DNA of 64,000 bases, taken from the NCBI GenBank assembly GCA_026874595.1, contig CM049318.1:11883241-11947240 (forward strand). Direction: 5' to 3'. Positions within the stretch are counted from its first letter, which is position 1, and each line of letters begins with the position of its first letter. Below the pieces are notes generated by a model. That model was not told the origin of the DNA. It worked only from the letters and a program-made list of their open reading frames with translations, and ran no database searches. Below, one piece after another: positions 50,801-61,263 of the stretch. The stretch is from Sipunculus nudus. Taxonomy: Eukaryota > Annelida > Sipuncula > Golfingiida > Sipunculidae. Position numbers and translations under genes: made by a program.

Positions 50801-52706
50801 TTGGGTATTCAATTGAATCTTGATTAAATAATGTTACATCCCTGACAATAAAATCTCTAGCTTCAGCAATGCCCTTGTTAAGGGAGTATTATATTTCTTG
50901 ATTTTTTACAAAGTGCATTATGTTTGGGCCCATAACTTAAAAAAAATACACAATACTGACATCATTTCTGGCATGTGCATAGCGAATGTATAGAAAAATA
51001 TGTATATTATATATGATCAAAGTCAGATCAGTGGTTTTGATATAAGGCAGTCTTAAAGTGTAACAATGAGTTTTTAATGGAAAAATGAAGTTTTTCATTG
51101 ATATCTCGAAGGAATTAAGTCCTAGTGACCAAATTCTTGGCATGGTAGGGGATTTTGGAGAAATCTAACTGTATGCCAAATTTAAGGAACTTAGAGCTGA
51201 AGCTCGGGAGCTGAGCTCTAGCAAACTGCATAACACTAGCAATATGTGACATGGTGCTTGAAAACTTGAATAAAATCTACAGTTTTTGATCAACTGGTTT
51301 CAAATTTTTGGTGTTAACAGTTGAAATGCTAACAAAAACATGCTGTGAAAATTAAATCCACAGCAGTTACAGCAAAAAAACGTGCCATGGTCAAAGTTGG
51401 GCAAAATTTAAGGTACCAATTTTTTATTTTTGCTAATATTTTAAAAAATTTAAAAGATTATGATCTAATTTTGGGTATATAATTTAATTTTGATTAATAA
51501 AAGTAATATTACTGGAAAAAAAGTGCTTAGCTTTAACAAGTTTTGTGTTAAGTGATAAAATTTCTTTCCTGATTATTTACAAAATGCATTATGTTTGGGC
51601 CCATAACTTTCTTAAATTATATAATACAGACCTAATTTCTGGCATGTACATAGGAATTATATAGAGGATTATTTATAGGAAATATGAGGAAAAACAGATG
51701 AGTGGTTTTGATGTTAGGCAGTCCTGAAGTGTGAAAATAGGTTTTTAATAAAAAATTGAGGTTTTTCCTTAATTTCTCAAAGGAATGAAGTCGCAAAGAC
51801 CCAGTTTTCGGCTTGGTAGGAGATCTTGGGGACATCTAACATTATGCTGAATTTTGGATTACTAGGTCTTACGGTTTCAAAACGTGCCACATCTACGGAC
51901 GGACAGACAGACGGACGGACGGACGGATGGACAGAGGGACGGACGACGGACAATGGATCACGACTATAGCTCAGATGACTTATAGTCAGCTGAGCTAAAA
52001 ATAAAAAAATACAGGTGGCGCCACCAGTCTGCAGAAACTGATGAAACATCTCATGATCAATATGTATGCCAAAAATCATGACCATCAGTGATGTAGTTTA
52101 TGAGATATTGAAGTTTTTGTATGACATTTTTCACTATTCTGGGTCATACTTTGGGGCCCCATAGCTCAAAGAATATGGGTAACAGAGACCTAATTTCTGG
52201 TTTCCATGGAGACTTTTCATAGGTCTCTCAGAATGTCAAGAATGAAGATTCTAGGTCCAGTCTTTACGATTTGTGCCTTGGTAATAGATATCCATATTTT
52301 TAAAGGTCTCAAAAATAGAGAAAAAAAATCGTAAAAAATATAAAAAATCAGGTGGCGCCACCAGTCTGCAGGAACTGATGGAACATCTAATGATCAATAT
52401 GTATGCCAAAAATCATGACCATCAGTGATGTAGTTAATGAGATATTGAAGTTTTTGAATGAAATTTTTCACTATTCTGGGGGGTACTTTGGGGCCCCCAT
52501 AGCTCGAAGGATATGGGTAACAGAGACCTAATTCCAGGTTTCCAAGGAGATTTTTCATGGACCTCTCTAGATGTGAAGTAAGAAGATTCCAGATCCAGTG
52601 GTTACGATTTGTGCCTTGTTAACGGACAGATGGCCGAATGGCTGGACGGACGATGGACAAAGAGTGATCGCTATAGCTCAGATGACTTACAGTCAGCTGA
52701 GCTAAA
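47887..52706 (+). mobile_element. HINE/pearl-like element, family 1a, second copy
   Basis: The 5' end AACAAGTGACCAATGGGTCA and GCTCAGCTGACT closely matches the copy at 34373. Core units of about 330 bp run 48070-49380 and resume at 52001-52610 after a nested family 1b element. The tail has a short GGACGGACGATGGAC tract, then an intact 3' hairpin GCTCAGATGACT/AGTCAGCTGAGC and TAAAAAAA. This copy preserves the target that received the 34606-36155 transposon in the other copy. Confidence 0.8.
49385..51996 (+). mobile_element. HINE/pearl-like element, family 1b, nested copy
   Basis: The 5' end ACAAGGGACCTATGGGTCAC and GCTCAGCTG lies inside an A-rich part of a family 1a core unit. Two core units of about 600-660 bp (50636-51170, 51300-51890) precede an ACGGACAG microsatellite (51896-51948) and a perfect 3' hairpin (51966-51995) followed by TAAAA. 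The interrupted core resumes at once. No direct target duplication is visible beyond shared A residues. Confidence 0.75.
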
Positions 52707-53809
52707 AAAACATTTTCAATCCCTGATCAGAAGGCAGGAACATGTAAGTCATGTGATCAGTATGTCTGACATTTTGTTTTTTTGTTTTAGTTATATCTGG
52801 TGACAGAAGTGGGTAGAACAATCAAAGGAATGGAAGGACAGATCTGAAATTCCATGAACAAATGCAGACCATTTTAGTAGTCTTCACTCCTATGGCAGGA
52901 GACTAATTTTAAATGGATTTAAAATTGATGGGACAAATGATTCATGACCTGGTGTTTTCATAAATGGCAGGGGGTCAATGTCATACAACGAAATCAAGGT
53001 CATCTGAATCTAGAAAGGTCATGTGTAAAAACAAGATGAAGTATGGAGGAAAACTTGTTTCTCCGCCTTTAAGCTTAATCAGTTGGCTCAACTATGAAAA
53101 GGCCTAATTGTCCAGCAAAGCCTTCCAGCAATATACTTTCATTGTCTGATTAAGGCTTTCCTCTTATGTAAAATCATTTTATATGGATTGATCGGACTGA
53201 TTATTATATATGTCCAATGTGTGATCTCAGTTTTTTCATTTCAGCAGGTTTTAAGATGACTATTAGTAATACCAGCAGAATAGAGGCCAATAATCCCCAA
53301 TTTATATTTTCTAAAATATCTGGCACTTTCAAGTTTTTGTTTTTTCAAATAAAGCATTTCACTGAATGATTACATAACTGTGCTTCACATAAGAGAAATC
53401 ACTGTGAAAACATCCATAGTATTTTAAATGCAAAGCACATGTCTGAAGGGAAGATGGTCTAGCACCAAGTTAAATCATTAATGGGACATCCCCATGAACA
53501 TGTTTTGTTTTTTTTTGGCAAAAATGACATCAAAGGTCATTCTGTAAACTTACAGATGTTGGCTCAGTTTCCATTTCATTCACTGAGTGACTTTGTATAT
53601 TTATGAGTAAAGTCCACCGTGGCTGCAACATTCTCCTTGTTCAGGAGGGTAACTTTTAAAACTTAGAAAATTAAATCTTAATTAACCCCTTACCACAACT
53701 GCCACCCTGTGCTTGATGATTCTTTCACTAAGTGTCTTTGGCTGAAACTTTGAGGCCTTGCTGCTTTCAATAATGACTTAGTTTAATGGAGCAATGAAGC
53801 AATATACAA
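52707..53809. other. Gene-free stretch
   Basis: AT-rich unique DNA. No repeat, exon or RNA gene supported. Confidence 0.4.
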
Positions 53810-53967
53810 TGTTATGGGGTGACATGAAAGCAGACTGAACTGTCTCGCTAGGGAAGCTTGCTTTTCTAGTGAAGCAGTTGGTACGCTTGACTTGCGGCCA
53901 CCAACATGGGTTTGAATCCGGGATCAGCCCAAAATTTTCCCCTGAGCAATTTGTCTTCGTAACAAAA

Positions 53968-53985
53968 TGGGGGCTCGTCCGGGAT
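53968..53985 (+). promoter_or_regulatory. Primer-binding site, tRNA-Pro type
   Basis: TGGGGGCTCGTCCGGGAT is the 18-base sequence known as the tRNA-Pro primer-binding site in gammaretroviruses. Its position three bases after the LTR end is the expected one. The same 18 bases occur at 42516-42533. Confidence 0.85.
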
Positions 53986-54140
53986 GACAGTAAACTTTGT
54001 GGCCCAGGAAATAATGTAACCAAGTGTGACTCCTGGGAAAATTAGTCTTGTTCTGATAGCTGAACGCTCTTAATAGGGGCTGTGTTACGAGGTGACATGA
54101 AAGCGGACTGAACTGTCTGGCTAGTGAAGCTTGCTTTTCT

Positions 54141-54208
54141 AGCGGAGCGGTTGGTATGCCAGACTTGTGCGCCACCAACATGGATTCGAATCCGGGATCA
54201 GCCCTAAA
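54141..54208 (+). promoter_or_regulatory. tRNA-like region in the LTR (box A/box B)
   Basis: AGCGGAGCGGTTGGTATGCC resembles a Leu/Ser-type tRNA D-arm (box A region), and GGATTCGAATCC at 54182-54193 matches the TpsiC/box-B consensus. The two lie about 40 bases apart, as in tRNA genes. The acceptor stem is not closed. The left LTR has GGTTTGAATCC at the same place. Whether Pol III uses it is unknown. Confidence 0.5.
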
Positions 54209-54238
54209 TTTTCCCCTGAGCAATATGTCTTCATAACA

Positions 54239-56019
54239 GCATATTATCACTTTGCTGTCGGTTGTTAGTCTTTGGTCTTCATCTGTTATAAGGCTGTAGT
54301 CATAACACATCTATACCTTTCACTCCTCATACCTGGTAATAAAGTCTTGCATTTTCCATGCATATAGTTAACTGGTAACAGGAAGAGTTGTGTGACTTGT
54401 TACATATTTATAGTGCATTTTATTCTAAATTGAAATACTTGTATTGTGTCAGCTATCTTTGCAGGTGGCCATGCAACCTGGAGTTTGTAAAACTGTGTAA
54501 AATATATAAATTTACCTTCTCATAAAAAGAAAATGACATGGAAACATCTGCCTTGGTGATATTTCCAGCATGTATATATTATATATCATTAAAGATCACA
54601 TATGTAGTGAATCATCATATTTATAATGGAGTTATCATAATGTAATTTATATTAATAACACAGACTTGTTAATTTTAACAAAGGCAGAGTTTCTGCCCTT
54701 TTAAATATTTTTACAGAAGGTCAGTTCTTACATTTTAGGGAAACAGATAAGAACAAAGTCCACAAACAAAATTATCCCAAAAATGATCCTGAAATTCACG
54801 AATATCCAAGTATTCTCCATTCAGCATCAGAGACTGTTGATGACAAAACCCTCTTAGCATGACTGTGAGCAAGAATCACAGAACGGGATGTCATGACTGG
54901 TGCTGGCATGAGTTGAAAGCATCCAGTGAACAAATAGGTCGGCTAATTAAGTGAGCTTGTATCACTGAGAACAGCGGCCATTAGCGTGCCCTGCTAGTTG
55001 GCCTGTACAAGACAAATATTGCATACCCATGCTTTGGAAGCATAAAGTTGACTGGGTGATAATGTATGTGTGGAGAATGCTTCTTGAACTTCTCATGCTG
55101 GGCATTCGTTACTGCATTAGAGCTAATTATAGTCCTAATTGCATATCCTTGTCAGGCGACCTTTGGCAGAGAGAGGTCATGGAGTAACTTTGAAGTTAAC
55201 TGTTTGATTTTCTATGTCACTTTTGTGTTCCATGTTTTCCCTACTGTAAAGTATTTGCATGGAAAAGCCAAAAATATCAGACACGTATAAAATTTGAGTG
55301 AATATTTGTCTAAATGTTATTATTACTAGCAAAGCTGCAGTAATATTTTTTAATTAATAAGGAAAATTAGCTTGCAACTTGTACCGTTACTCTACCGTTA
55401 AAGATAAACAGAAGGTGATTACACATGCATTGTCATTATAATTCTGAATTTAAAATATACTGAATACAAGGTTGCACACATTTGTCACTATTGCATTTCA
55501 CTTGTGGTTTGTATCAAAATCTTAAATTTTCAATTCAAGAATACTTATGGAATAAATGACAATTTCTGTTGTTTTTTATCGCAAGTTTTGACTAAGTGGA
55601 ATGTGACTTTACTGTATGTAAAATTAGCACCTGCCAGTCCTGCTGTTCAGTTATAATTAATTAATTCTAAAAACTGACAATATAAACTAATACTCTCCTC
55701 AAAGGTTTTTTTTTTCATTTGGAATTTTTTATCTTTCCTTTTTTGATATGTAAGATTGAATATACATAACACTTTATATATTTCCAATCTGTCATGTGCC
55801 CCCCCCCCCTCCTTCACACACACACACATGCACACAAATCACCACCTACATGTCTGTTTGCCAGTCTCCTGTAATCACAGTACATGTTGTGCCTATATGC
55901 CACATCTATACTCTGTCATGTTACACCCTTGGGAGATAAGATTCTGATGTTTTGTAAACCTGCTCATATCCTTCCCATAATTCTCCAGAAGTGACATTTT
56001 GCATGCCATTATGTCATGT
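54239..56019. other. Gene-free stretch
   Basis: Apart from the island at about 54920-55200 there is AT-rich DNA, a poly-C run at about 55799-55809 and a short (CA)n at about 55816-55826. Confidence 0.4.
54920..55200. promoter_or_regulatory. TAATTA-rich island, possible enhancer
   Basis: GC-richer sequence with GGCTAATTAAGTG, GAGCTAATTATAGTCC, CTAATTGCATATCC and AGAGAGGTCATGGAG (a nuclear-receptor half-site-like motif). No exon supported. Confidence 0.25.
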
Positions 56020-56248
56020 TTAGTCCCCAGCAGGGGACATTGGCATTGTATATTTTGCCACAGAATTTTTGTATTTCGGGAAACACAATCCTAAACCTGC
56101 GTTGATGCCTGCTGTCACTTTTCTCGTCAGGACAATGGTGTCCACGTGGCAGTCTGGTTGGTAGGAAGGAGGATGATCATACACAATGACTGCCATGTTA
56201 ACACAGCCAAAGTTTAACAGGAAATCACAAAACCAACTGCCTGCTTGA
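56020..56248 (-). CDS. Possible terminal exon, unidentified
   Basis: On the minus strand a strong acceptor (CCTCCTATTTTTTTCAAGCAG) opens a frame that runs 75 codons to TAA at 56020-56022. It reads SWFCDFLLNFGCVNMAVIVY, continues DHPPSYQPDCHVDTIVLTRK, and ends KYTMPMSPAGD. Codon use is more GC-rich at third positions than the background. An alternative donor (GCAG then GTTTAG) lies inside. Against coding, the last codons form a hairpin GTCCCC/GGGGAC followed by TAAAC, like the 3' ends of the HINE-type elements here, so this may be the end of a fourth element family. Product unknown. Confidence 0.3.
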
Positions 56249-56859
56249 AAAAAATAGGAGGAATGAAGTGTGATACACTTAACTGTTTTTCTTCCAATTT
56301 CAAATGTTTTTTCCACATTTTTGCTTCCAGACAGAGGTTTGGAGGGTTTCATGGTTGTGGATTTGATGCCCAGTGTGAAACATTTCATAGTAAAAATAAT
56401 GTTTCCAATTCATACCTCAAAGAAATTAGGCCACAGTGACCTATATTCTTTATAAGTTCTTTAAACAGAGCAGAGTTGACTGACATCTAGCCCAACAGAT
56501 CTTATTCAAAAGATGGTAAAGGGTTTATTAAAATGTGTATTTAAAAGCTAAATATAGTGTCACTTATCTTTGGTTTTGGTAATTGGCATGGAGATAATCA
56601 ACAAAACATGTCCATTGTGTTTTTGATGCCAAGTTTAAACTCATTAATATAACCATAATCATGCAATAGCTTGCATGGCCTGCTGGCCAGGGTCTGAACC
56701 TTTACATATGATAATATTTTAATATCTGTTAAATACATCTTTGTTCAATCATATTAATTCTCTTCTTTCTGTGCATAACATTTATCTTTTTGTTTAATTC
56801 AGTTTTTTGGATGACAATTTTCTATACAATAATATTCCACTGTGAAGCATGTACAGAGC

Positions 56860-57100
56860 CATTCAAGCATGACACTGCTCGGTGCGTTCGAGCGTGGAAG
56901 CGATGCAGTCTGTAAGAACAAAGACCTAAAGGACAACCAGCTATCGCACCAGCACCCCCATGATGTAATATCAGGCCCCCAGCAGAGAGTGATTTTTCGC
57001 ATCACAGCAACCTCTATTTCTGAGAGTCTGGGATGCATGGAAGATAGTGATTGGCTGCATGCTAATGGCGATGTGGGGCCAATTAACTGTCAGAGATGAT
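56860..57100. other. GC-richer island, possible regulatory element
   Basis: Complex sequence open on both strands (85 codons plus, 79 minus) without good splice sites. It contains TGATTGGCTGCATGCTAATGG and CCAATTAACTGTCAGAG, that is, octamer-, homeodomain- and MEIS-like motifs. Conserved non-coding DNA seems as likely as an exon. Confidence 0.25.
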
Positions 57101-57139
57101 AGAATGTTGTGTCAAGCAGACTAGGCTCATGATCGTAGC

Positions 57140-57206
57140 TGGCGTGTTAGCCCAACTGGTCTGGTCCACTAAGAGGGATGAGGGTTCAAGTCCTGACCTT
57201 TAAGGG
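57140..57206 (+). repeat. tRNA-derived SINE-like fragment
   Basis: TAGCCCAACTGG (57148-57159) fits box A and GGGTTCAAGTCC (57182-57193) fits box B. The two are about 10 bases closer than in a tRNA, so the anticodon region is deleted. No closed acceptor stem is seen. Confidence 0.4.
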
Positions 57207-59564
57207 GCCTAATCACCTATAAAGCATGTTAGACTAACCCAAAAAATATAGCATCTTCCCTTTAAAATAAGTTGATACCTGCCAAAATATTGCCCTGAAA
57301 CTGTTTGCTGACTCCTGTACAAGAGTGTTAAAAACAGTGGACTGGGCTCGATCACAGGTTTAAAAAAAAAACAAAGCTGGTGTATTGCCTAGCCACACCA
57401 CATGTCAATCAGGAACTGCCCTGACTGACTTGGCCCAAAAAATGTAATACATATTAGAGCTGGCTGAAACATCACGTGTTGCACCTCACAATCGGACCTC
57501 ACGTCATGCAAGGTCTTGAACAGCCCTATGCAAGGTAATGAGACTGTATGCTGGGATGGTTTTGCTACAAAACTTTTGCATAAAACAAACCTTAACTGAT
57601 AGTGTGAAAGAATAGGCATAATATTGCTCCAGATTATGTCCCTTTAAATATCTAAAGCCATAGCCCAGGAGCAACATGCATTTATTCTAGATGATAAGGA
57701 GTTTTATTATTTAAAACCTGGTCAGCTATGGTAAAAGCCATTGAATCCACTGGATCATTTAAGTCATCAGCATGGCTGACAAGTATATATACACTCACAC
57801 ATATGGGCAGGTGTGTGCATGTGTAATGTGTGTGCAAATGAGTTTGATTTTGCACACAGATATTACACAGAAATCTTGGTTGGTTAAAAAAATACTTTTT
57901 AATACCTTTTCTGAAAAAGAAGAAAAAAACATATATCTGTATGTATGTGAGTGTTGCTGAGTTTCCTGATATCTGTTCAAGAGGATTTGATAAAGGTCAC
58001 CTGAGTTAAGTAATATTACAAGCCATCTAGTCAGGTCCCTAAGCCTGGGCTTCTTTGTGGTGGAAGCAAAAAGTCCCAAGCTTTCACATCAATTTGTCTG
58101 TGCCGCTCAAACTCTCGCCATCCAAAGAATACAATTAACCACAATAAGCCTGCTATGTCGCTGTCAAACGACGTATCTCATGCATTTTACATGCTGACAT
58201 TTGGGGTAAAACTATATATGACATACATGACTTGAGTAATTCAAATTCAGAACAGAATCAATGCACTGGACATGCTTCCACAATTTGAATTCAAAGGCAA
58301 CGTTGCATGCAGTCGGATAACTGCAGGAGAGACAAAAACTTAAGCTGCAGAGTTTGATTTTTTGCTAATACATATCAAGTATTACACCACATAATAAACT
58401 TTGTAAAGGTCACCATATATCAGGACACAAAATGATCGACTCATTACCTATAAAAAAAGATGAATCTGGAAGACTGCATGGGACTGATGGTGAATACTGC
58501 ATCAATATAAATATTACAGCAGTCACTAGAAATCAGAACCTGTAAAACAAGTTTCTACATGATAAGAATATTGAAAAAAAAATAATTTTTGTACTTAAGA
58601 GAATGAAAATAGTGGCTTCAAGTAAAGGCAGCTCTGGTGAATCTGAAAATGTATTATTATCTAAGGAAAAGACAGAAATTGACAAATCGATTAGCCAACA
58701 AATGGATCTACCTACACCCAGAAAATTGTCAAATTGAAAGACTTTGGTAGAGGCTATTGTTTCACTGCTTACTGACCTTTTACTTTTAGAGAATGATTTG
58801 GTACAGGCATAAGTCTAATTGTGCAAGAAATATTCTATACTCTCTAAAGGCCCCTGTTATAATATTTCATGTTTCCATGGTGATCTCTCCAAAACCTAAA
58901 CAGAAGTCAAATTAGAAGTCCCTAGCACTTGTAGTTGCCTTTTGTGATGGCAGACAAAGACTGATTCTTACATACAGCTGAGTCAGGGACAAAGAAATGT
59001 CATCTTAATATAAAAACCAATACTGTTAAAATCAAAATCCCATGGTCAAAATCATATAATGTAAGTGAAGATGTCAGACAGGGAAGCTTAATGAAACTTG
59101 ATCGCTTGGAATGTTCTGGGGGCACAGGAGGTGTGTGGTCTCCTTTAAAATTACGACCAACTGAGACAACCTGCCTGAAATTTGGCCCCACTGCTCGGCA
59201 AAGGTCAAGTATAGCCCTCTAGAGAACATATTAAATCCTGTCGACCTCTTATAGACTTCTAGACTAATATAGTTGGCACCATTTTTGTTGATAAATTAAG
59301 CTTGTGCAGTGTGAACAGTGCATATCAGTTTAGAGAAGAGATGTAAAAAAAAAAGAGTAACTGTGAAGATATCATTCTAATATCTGCTGATTAGATATAT
59401 ACCTGAAGGTTACCACTGTTACCAAATCAATAAGATAAAAGTTAATAAGGTGTGACAGCCAAACTTACTACAGATGAAGATGTCAGCTATGTTAATTGTA
59501 CTCAATATTAGAAAAATATCGTTCAGAAGACCAAATCCTTTCGCTGAGTGAAAGGCTCGAAATA
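57207..59564. other. Gene-free stretch
   Basis: AT-rich unique DNA. Overlapping short open frames at 57.4-58.1 kb have no motif or splice support. Confidence 0.4.
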
Positions 59565-61263
59565 CCGTATTTATTCCAATTTGGCGATCCCTCTAATTTC
59601 TCGACCCCAAAAAATATTTTGAAAGCATAATTTCTAAAATGACTCTAATTTCGCGACTGCCGACGATGTTTTCTGTCGACCATGTTAAGGTGAAATGCCT
59701 CCGTCTCACGCGGGCACCGCATTTTGTATCTTCCTAGATTCTTATTACACTGAGCTTCCAAATCAAATTAGAGCATGTTTGCAATAAAATTTTTGAAGAT
59801 ACAAAGTTGCATTTTTCATAATATATAAACATGATAAAGCGTTCAAGTTCCAAATGGATGTCCGTGACGAACGTGCCCCGTGTGCAATTCACGCGGGATA
59901 TTTATAACACCAATATTTACAACTTAAGGTGAAGTACGCGGGATGGTACAACTGTGACATCGTTAGAACGATCGTCTTAGTTAAGCTCGAATGACCGGGG
60001 TTAGTTTTTGGATGGGTGACCGCCCGTACAAAACAGGGTTTGATCGAGGGCACGGGAGCTAGGACCATTATCGGTCGTGTATATTTTAACGCGCTTTTAG
60101 ATTATTGTCAGTTAATTTCGATAAATTATTCATAATAATGTAAATAAAGTCATTGGTCATATTATTTTATTCACATCTTACCTGCTACGCCTGGATCAAT
60201 TAGCCGTGCCGGAGCTTCATATACGCTGCCTGAACATGAGGTGTGATATCCAACGCTTATGAAAGTCTTGTTCAAACAGATTTTAACGGGCTTTGATTTT
60301 GTAATTAGGGGCCGAAGCCCGTGCTTGGTTAATGAAGCCAAACAACAAGTCTGGTATCGCACGGTTGTTGTCATAACATGTAATCTAATGATTGCTCCTC
60401 CCTACCCATCATCTACTCAGAGAACAGCCTCATGGCCACCTGCAAGCACATTTAAAAGATACCTCCATACTCCCGATAATTGAACAAGTCTACTCAAAGC
60501 TGCTCACAGGAGTTTAAGCTGCGGTAATGAAAATGTATATAAATGGCTGCCACAGGCTTTGTTCAATGACGCTGAGCGCAGTTGTGGTATGATTGAGTGG
60601 ATGAGTAAGCATGAGTACACGTGACTCAAATTCAAATCGTAGGTATCTTAAATACATTATCGAAAATACCGATAGGTCAAGTATGCAGTATATATGATAT
60701 ATAATTATAAGTTATTAATATACGTGAAAATATTATAAAATACACCCCATAAAATATATCTTAATACCATCTTACATTCAAACTTAAATTCAGACGCTTG
60801 TCCCTCTCGGTCCGTCGGTATCGCCACCTGGTGGGTAAACTTGAGACAACTGGTAGAAACACGGGTTGCCGTCTTGTGTCAAGGGAAGGACAGGGAAACG
60901 TCGTACATACACGTGAAGTAGTGACTGTAATCATTTTGTAAAGTGACTAAGCTAAGTCTGATTAATCATTTGAGGACTCTGTATAATTCACATGCCGGTA
61001 GGAAGCCCGTTTTAGGGAATTTACAAACTGTAATGCTAACAAAACAAATTAGAACTTAAATTCCCATATTATCACTCAAACCATATGACCGCACGAGTGT
61101 CAGAGCGGCTCGGCGTCTCTAGGGAAGGTTATCCAACCGCATGCCTCTAAATTCTCGACCACCGCAAATTCAGAAGGAAGATTATTTTCAAATATCCTCC
61201 ATTATCTCGACCTCTGAGAAAATTAATTATTTTAAAGTGGTCGCCAAATTGGAATAAATACGG
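59565..61263. mobile_element. 1.7-kb TIR transposon carrying 5S-like sequence
   Basis: Flanked by TA on both sides (59563-59564 and 61264-61265). Both ends start CCGTATTTATTCCAATTTGG and match perfectly for 23 bp, up to CGA. Subterminal regions have repeated CTCTAATTTCKCGAC and ATTCTCGACC motifs. The interior is unlike its surroundings (more CpG) and contains a 5S-rRNA-like segment and a 67-codon minus frame (60171-60374) with no transposase motif. Size and TA target suggest a non-autonomous Tc1/mariner-like element. Confidence 0.85.
59962..60036 (+). pseudogene. 5S rRNA-like segment
   Basis: GATCGTCTTAGTTAAGC is followed 13 bases later by GGGTTAGTTTTTGGATGGG and TGACCGCC. Eukaryotic 5S rRNA has GATCTCGTCTGATC...TAAGC, then GGTTAGTACTTGGATGGGAGACCGCC at the same spacing. 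The part matched is the middle and 3' half, which includes the internal Pol III control region. The 5' and 3' ends that pair in helix I are not recognisable, so this is a derived piece, not a functional gene. The match is from memory of the 5S consensus. Confidence 0.65.

Larger units (their letters stand above)
53810..54238 (+). mobile_element. Intact TRIM retroelement with tRNA-like LTRs
   Basis: A complete 429-bp terminal-repeat retroelement in miniature: left LTR 53810-53964, interior 53965-54082, right LTR 54083-54238. LTRs begin TGTTAYG and end TAACA. A tRNA-Pro-type primer-binding site starts three bases after the left LTR, and a short purine tract AATAGGGGC precedes the right one. There is no gag or pol, so it must be mobilised in trans. 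The two LTRs differ at roughly a dozen positions, so insertion is not recent. No clear target duplication is seen. The LTR contains a tRNA-like segment. Two partial copies lie at 19867-20087 and 42348-42545. Confidence 0.85.

Noticed and set aside
54141-54208. Functional tRNA gene
   Set aside because: D-arm and T-arm motifs are present but no closed acceptor or anticodon stem, and the motif repeats in every LTR.
60171-60374. 67-codon minus frame with a CAG/GTAAGA donor at its end
   Set aside because: Located wholly inside the 59.6-61.3 kb transposon, with no transposase motif; not treated as a gene.
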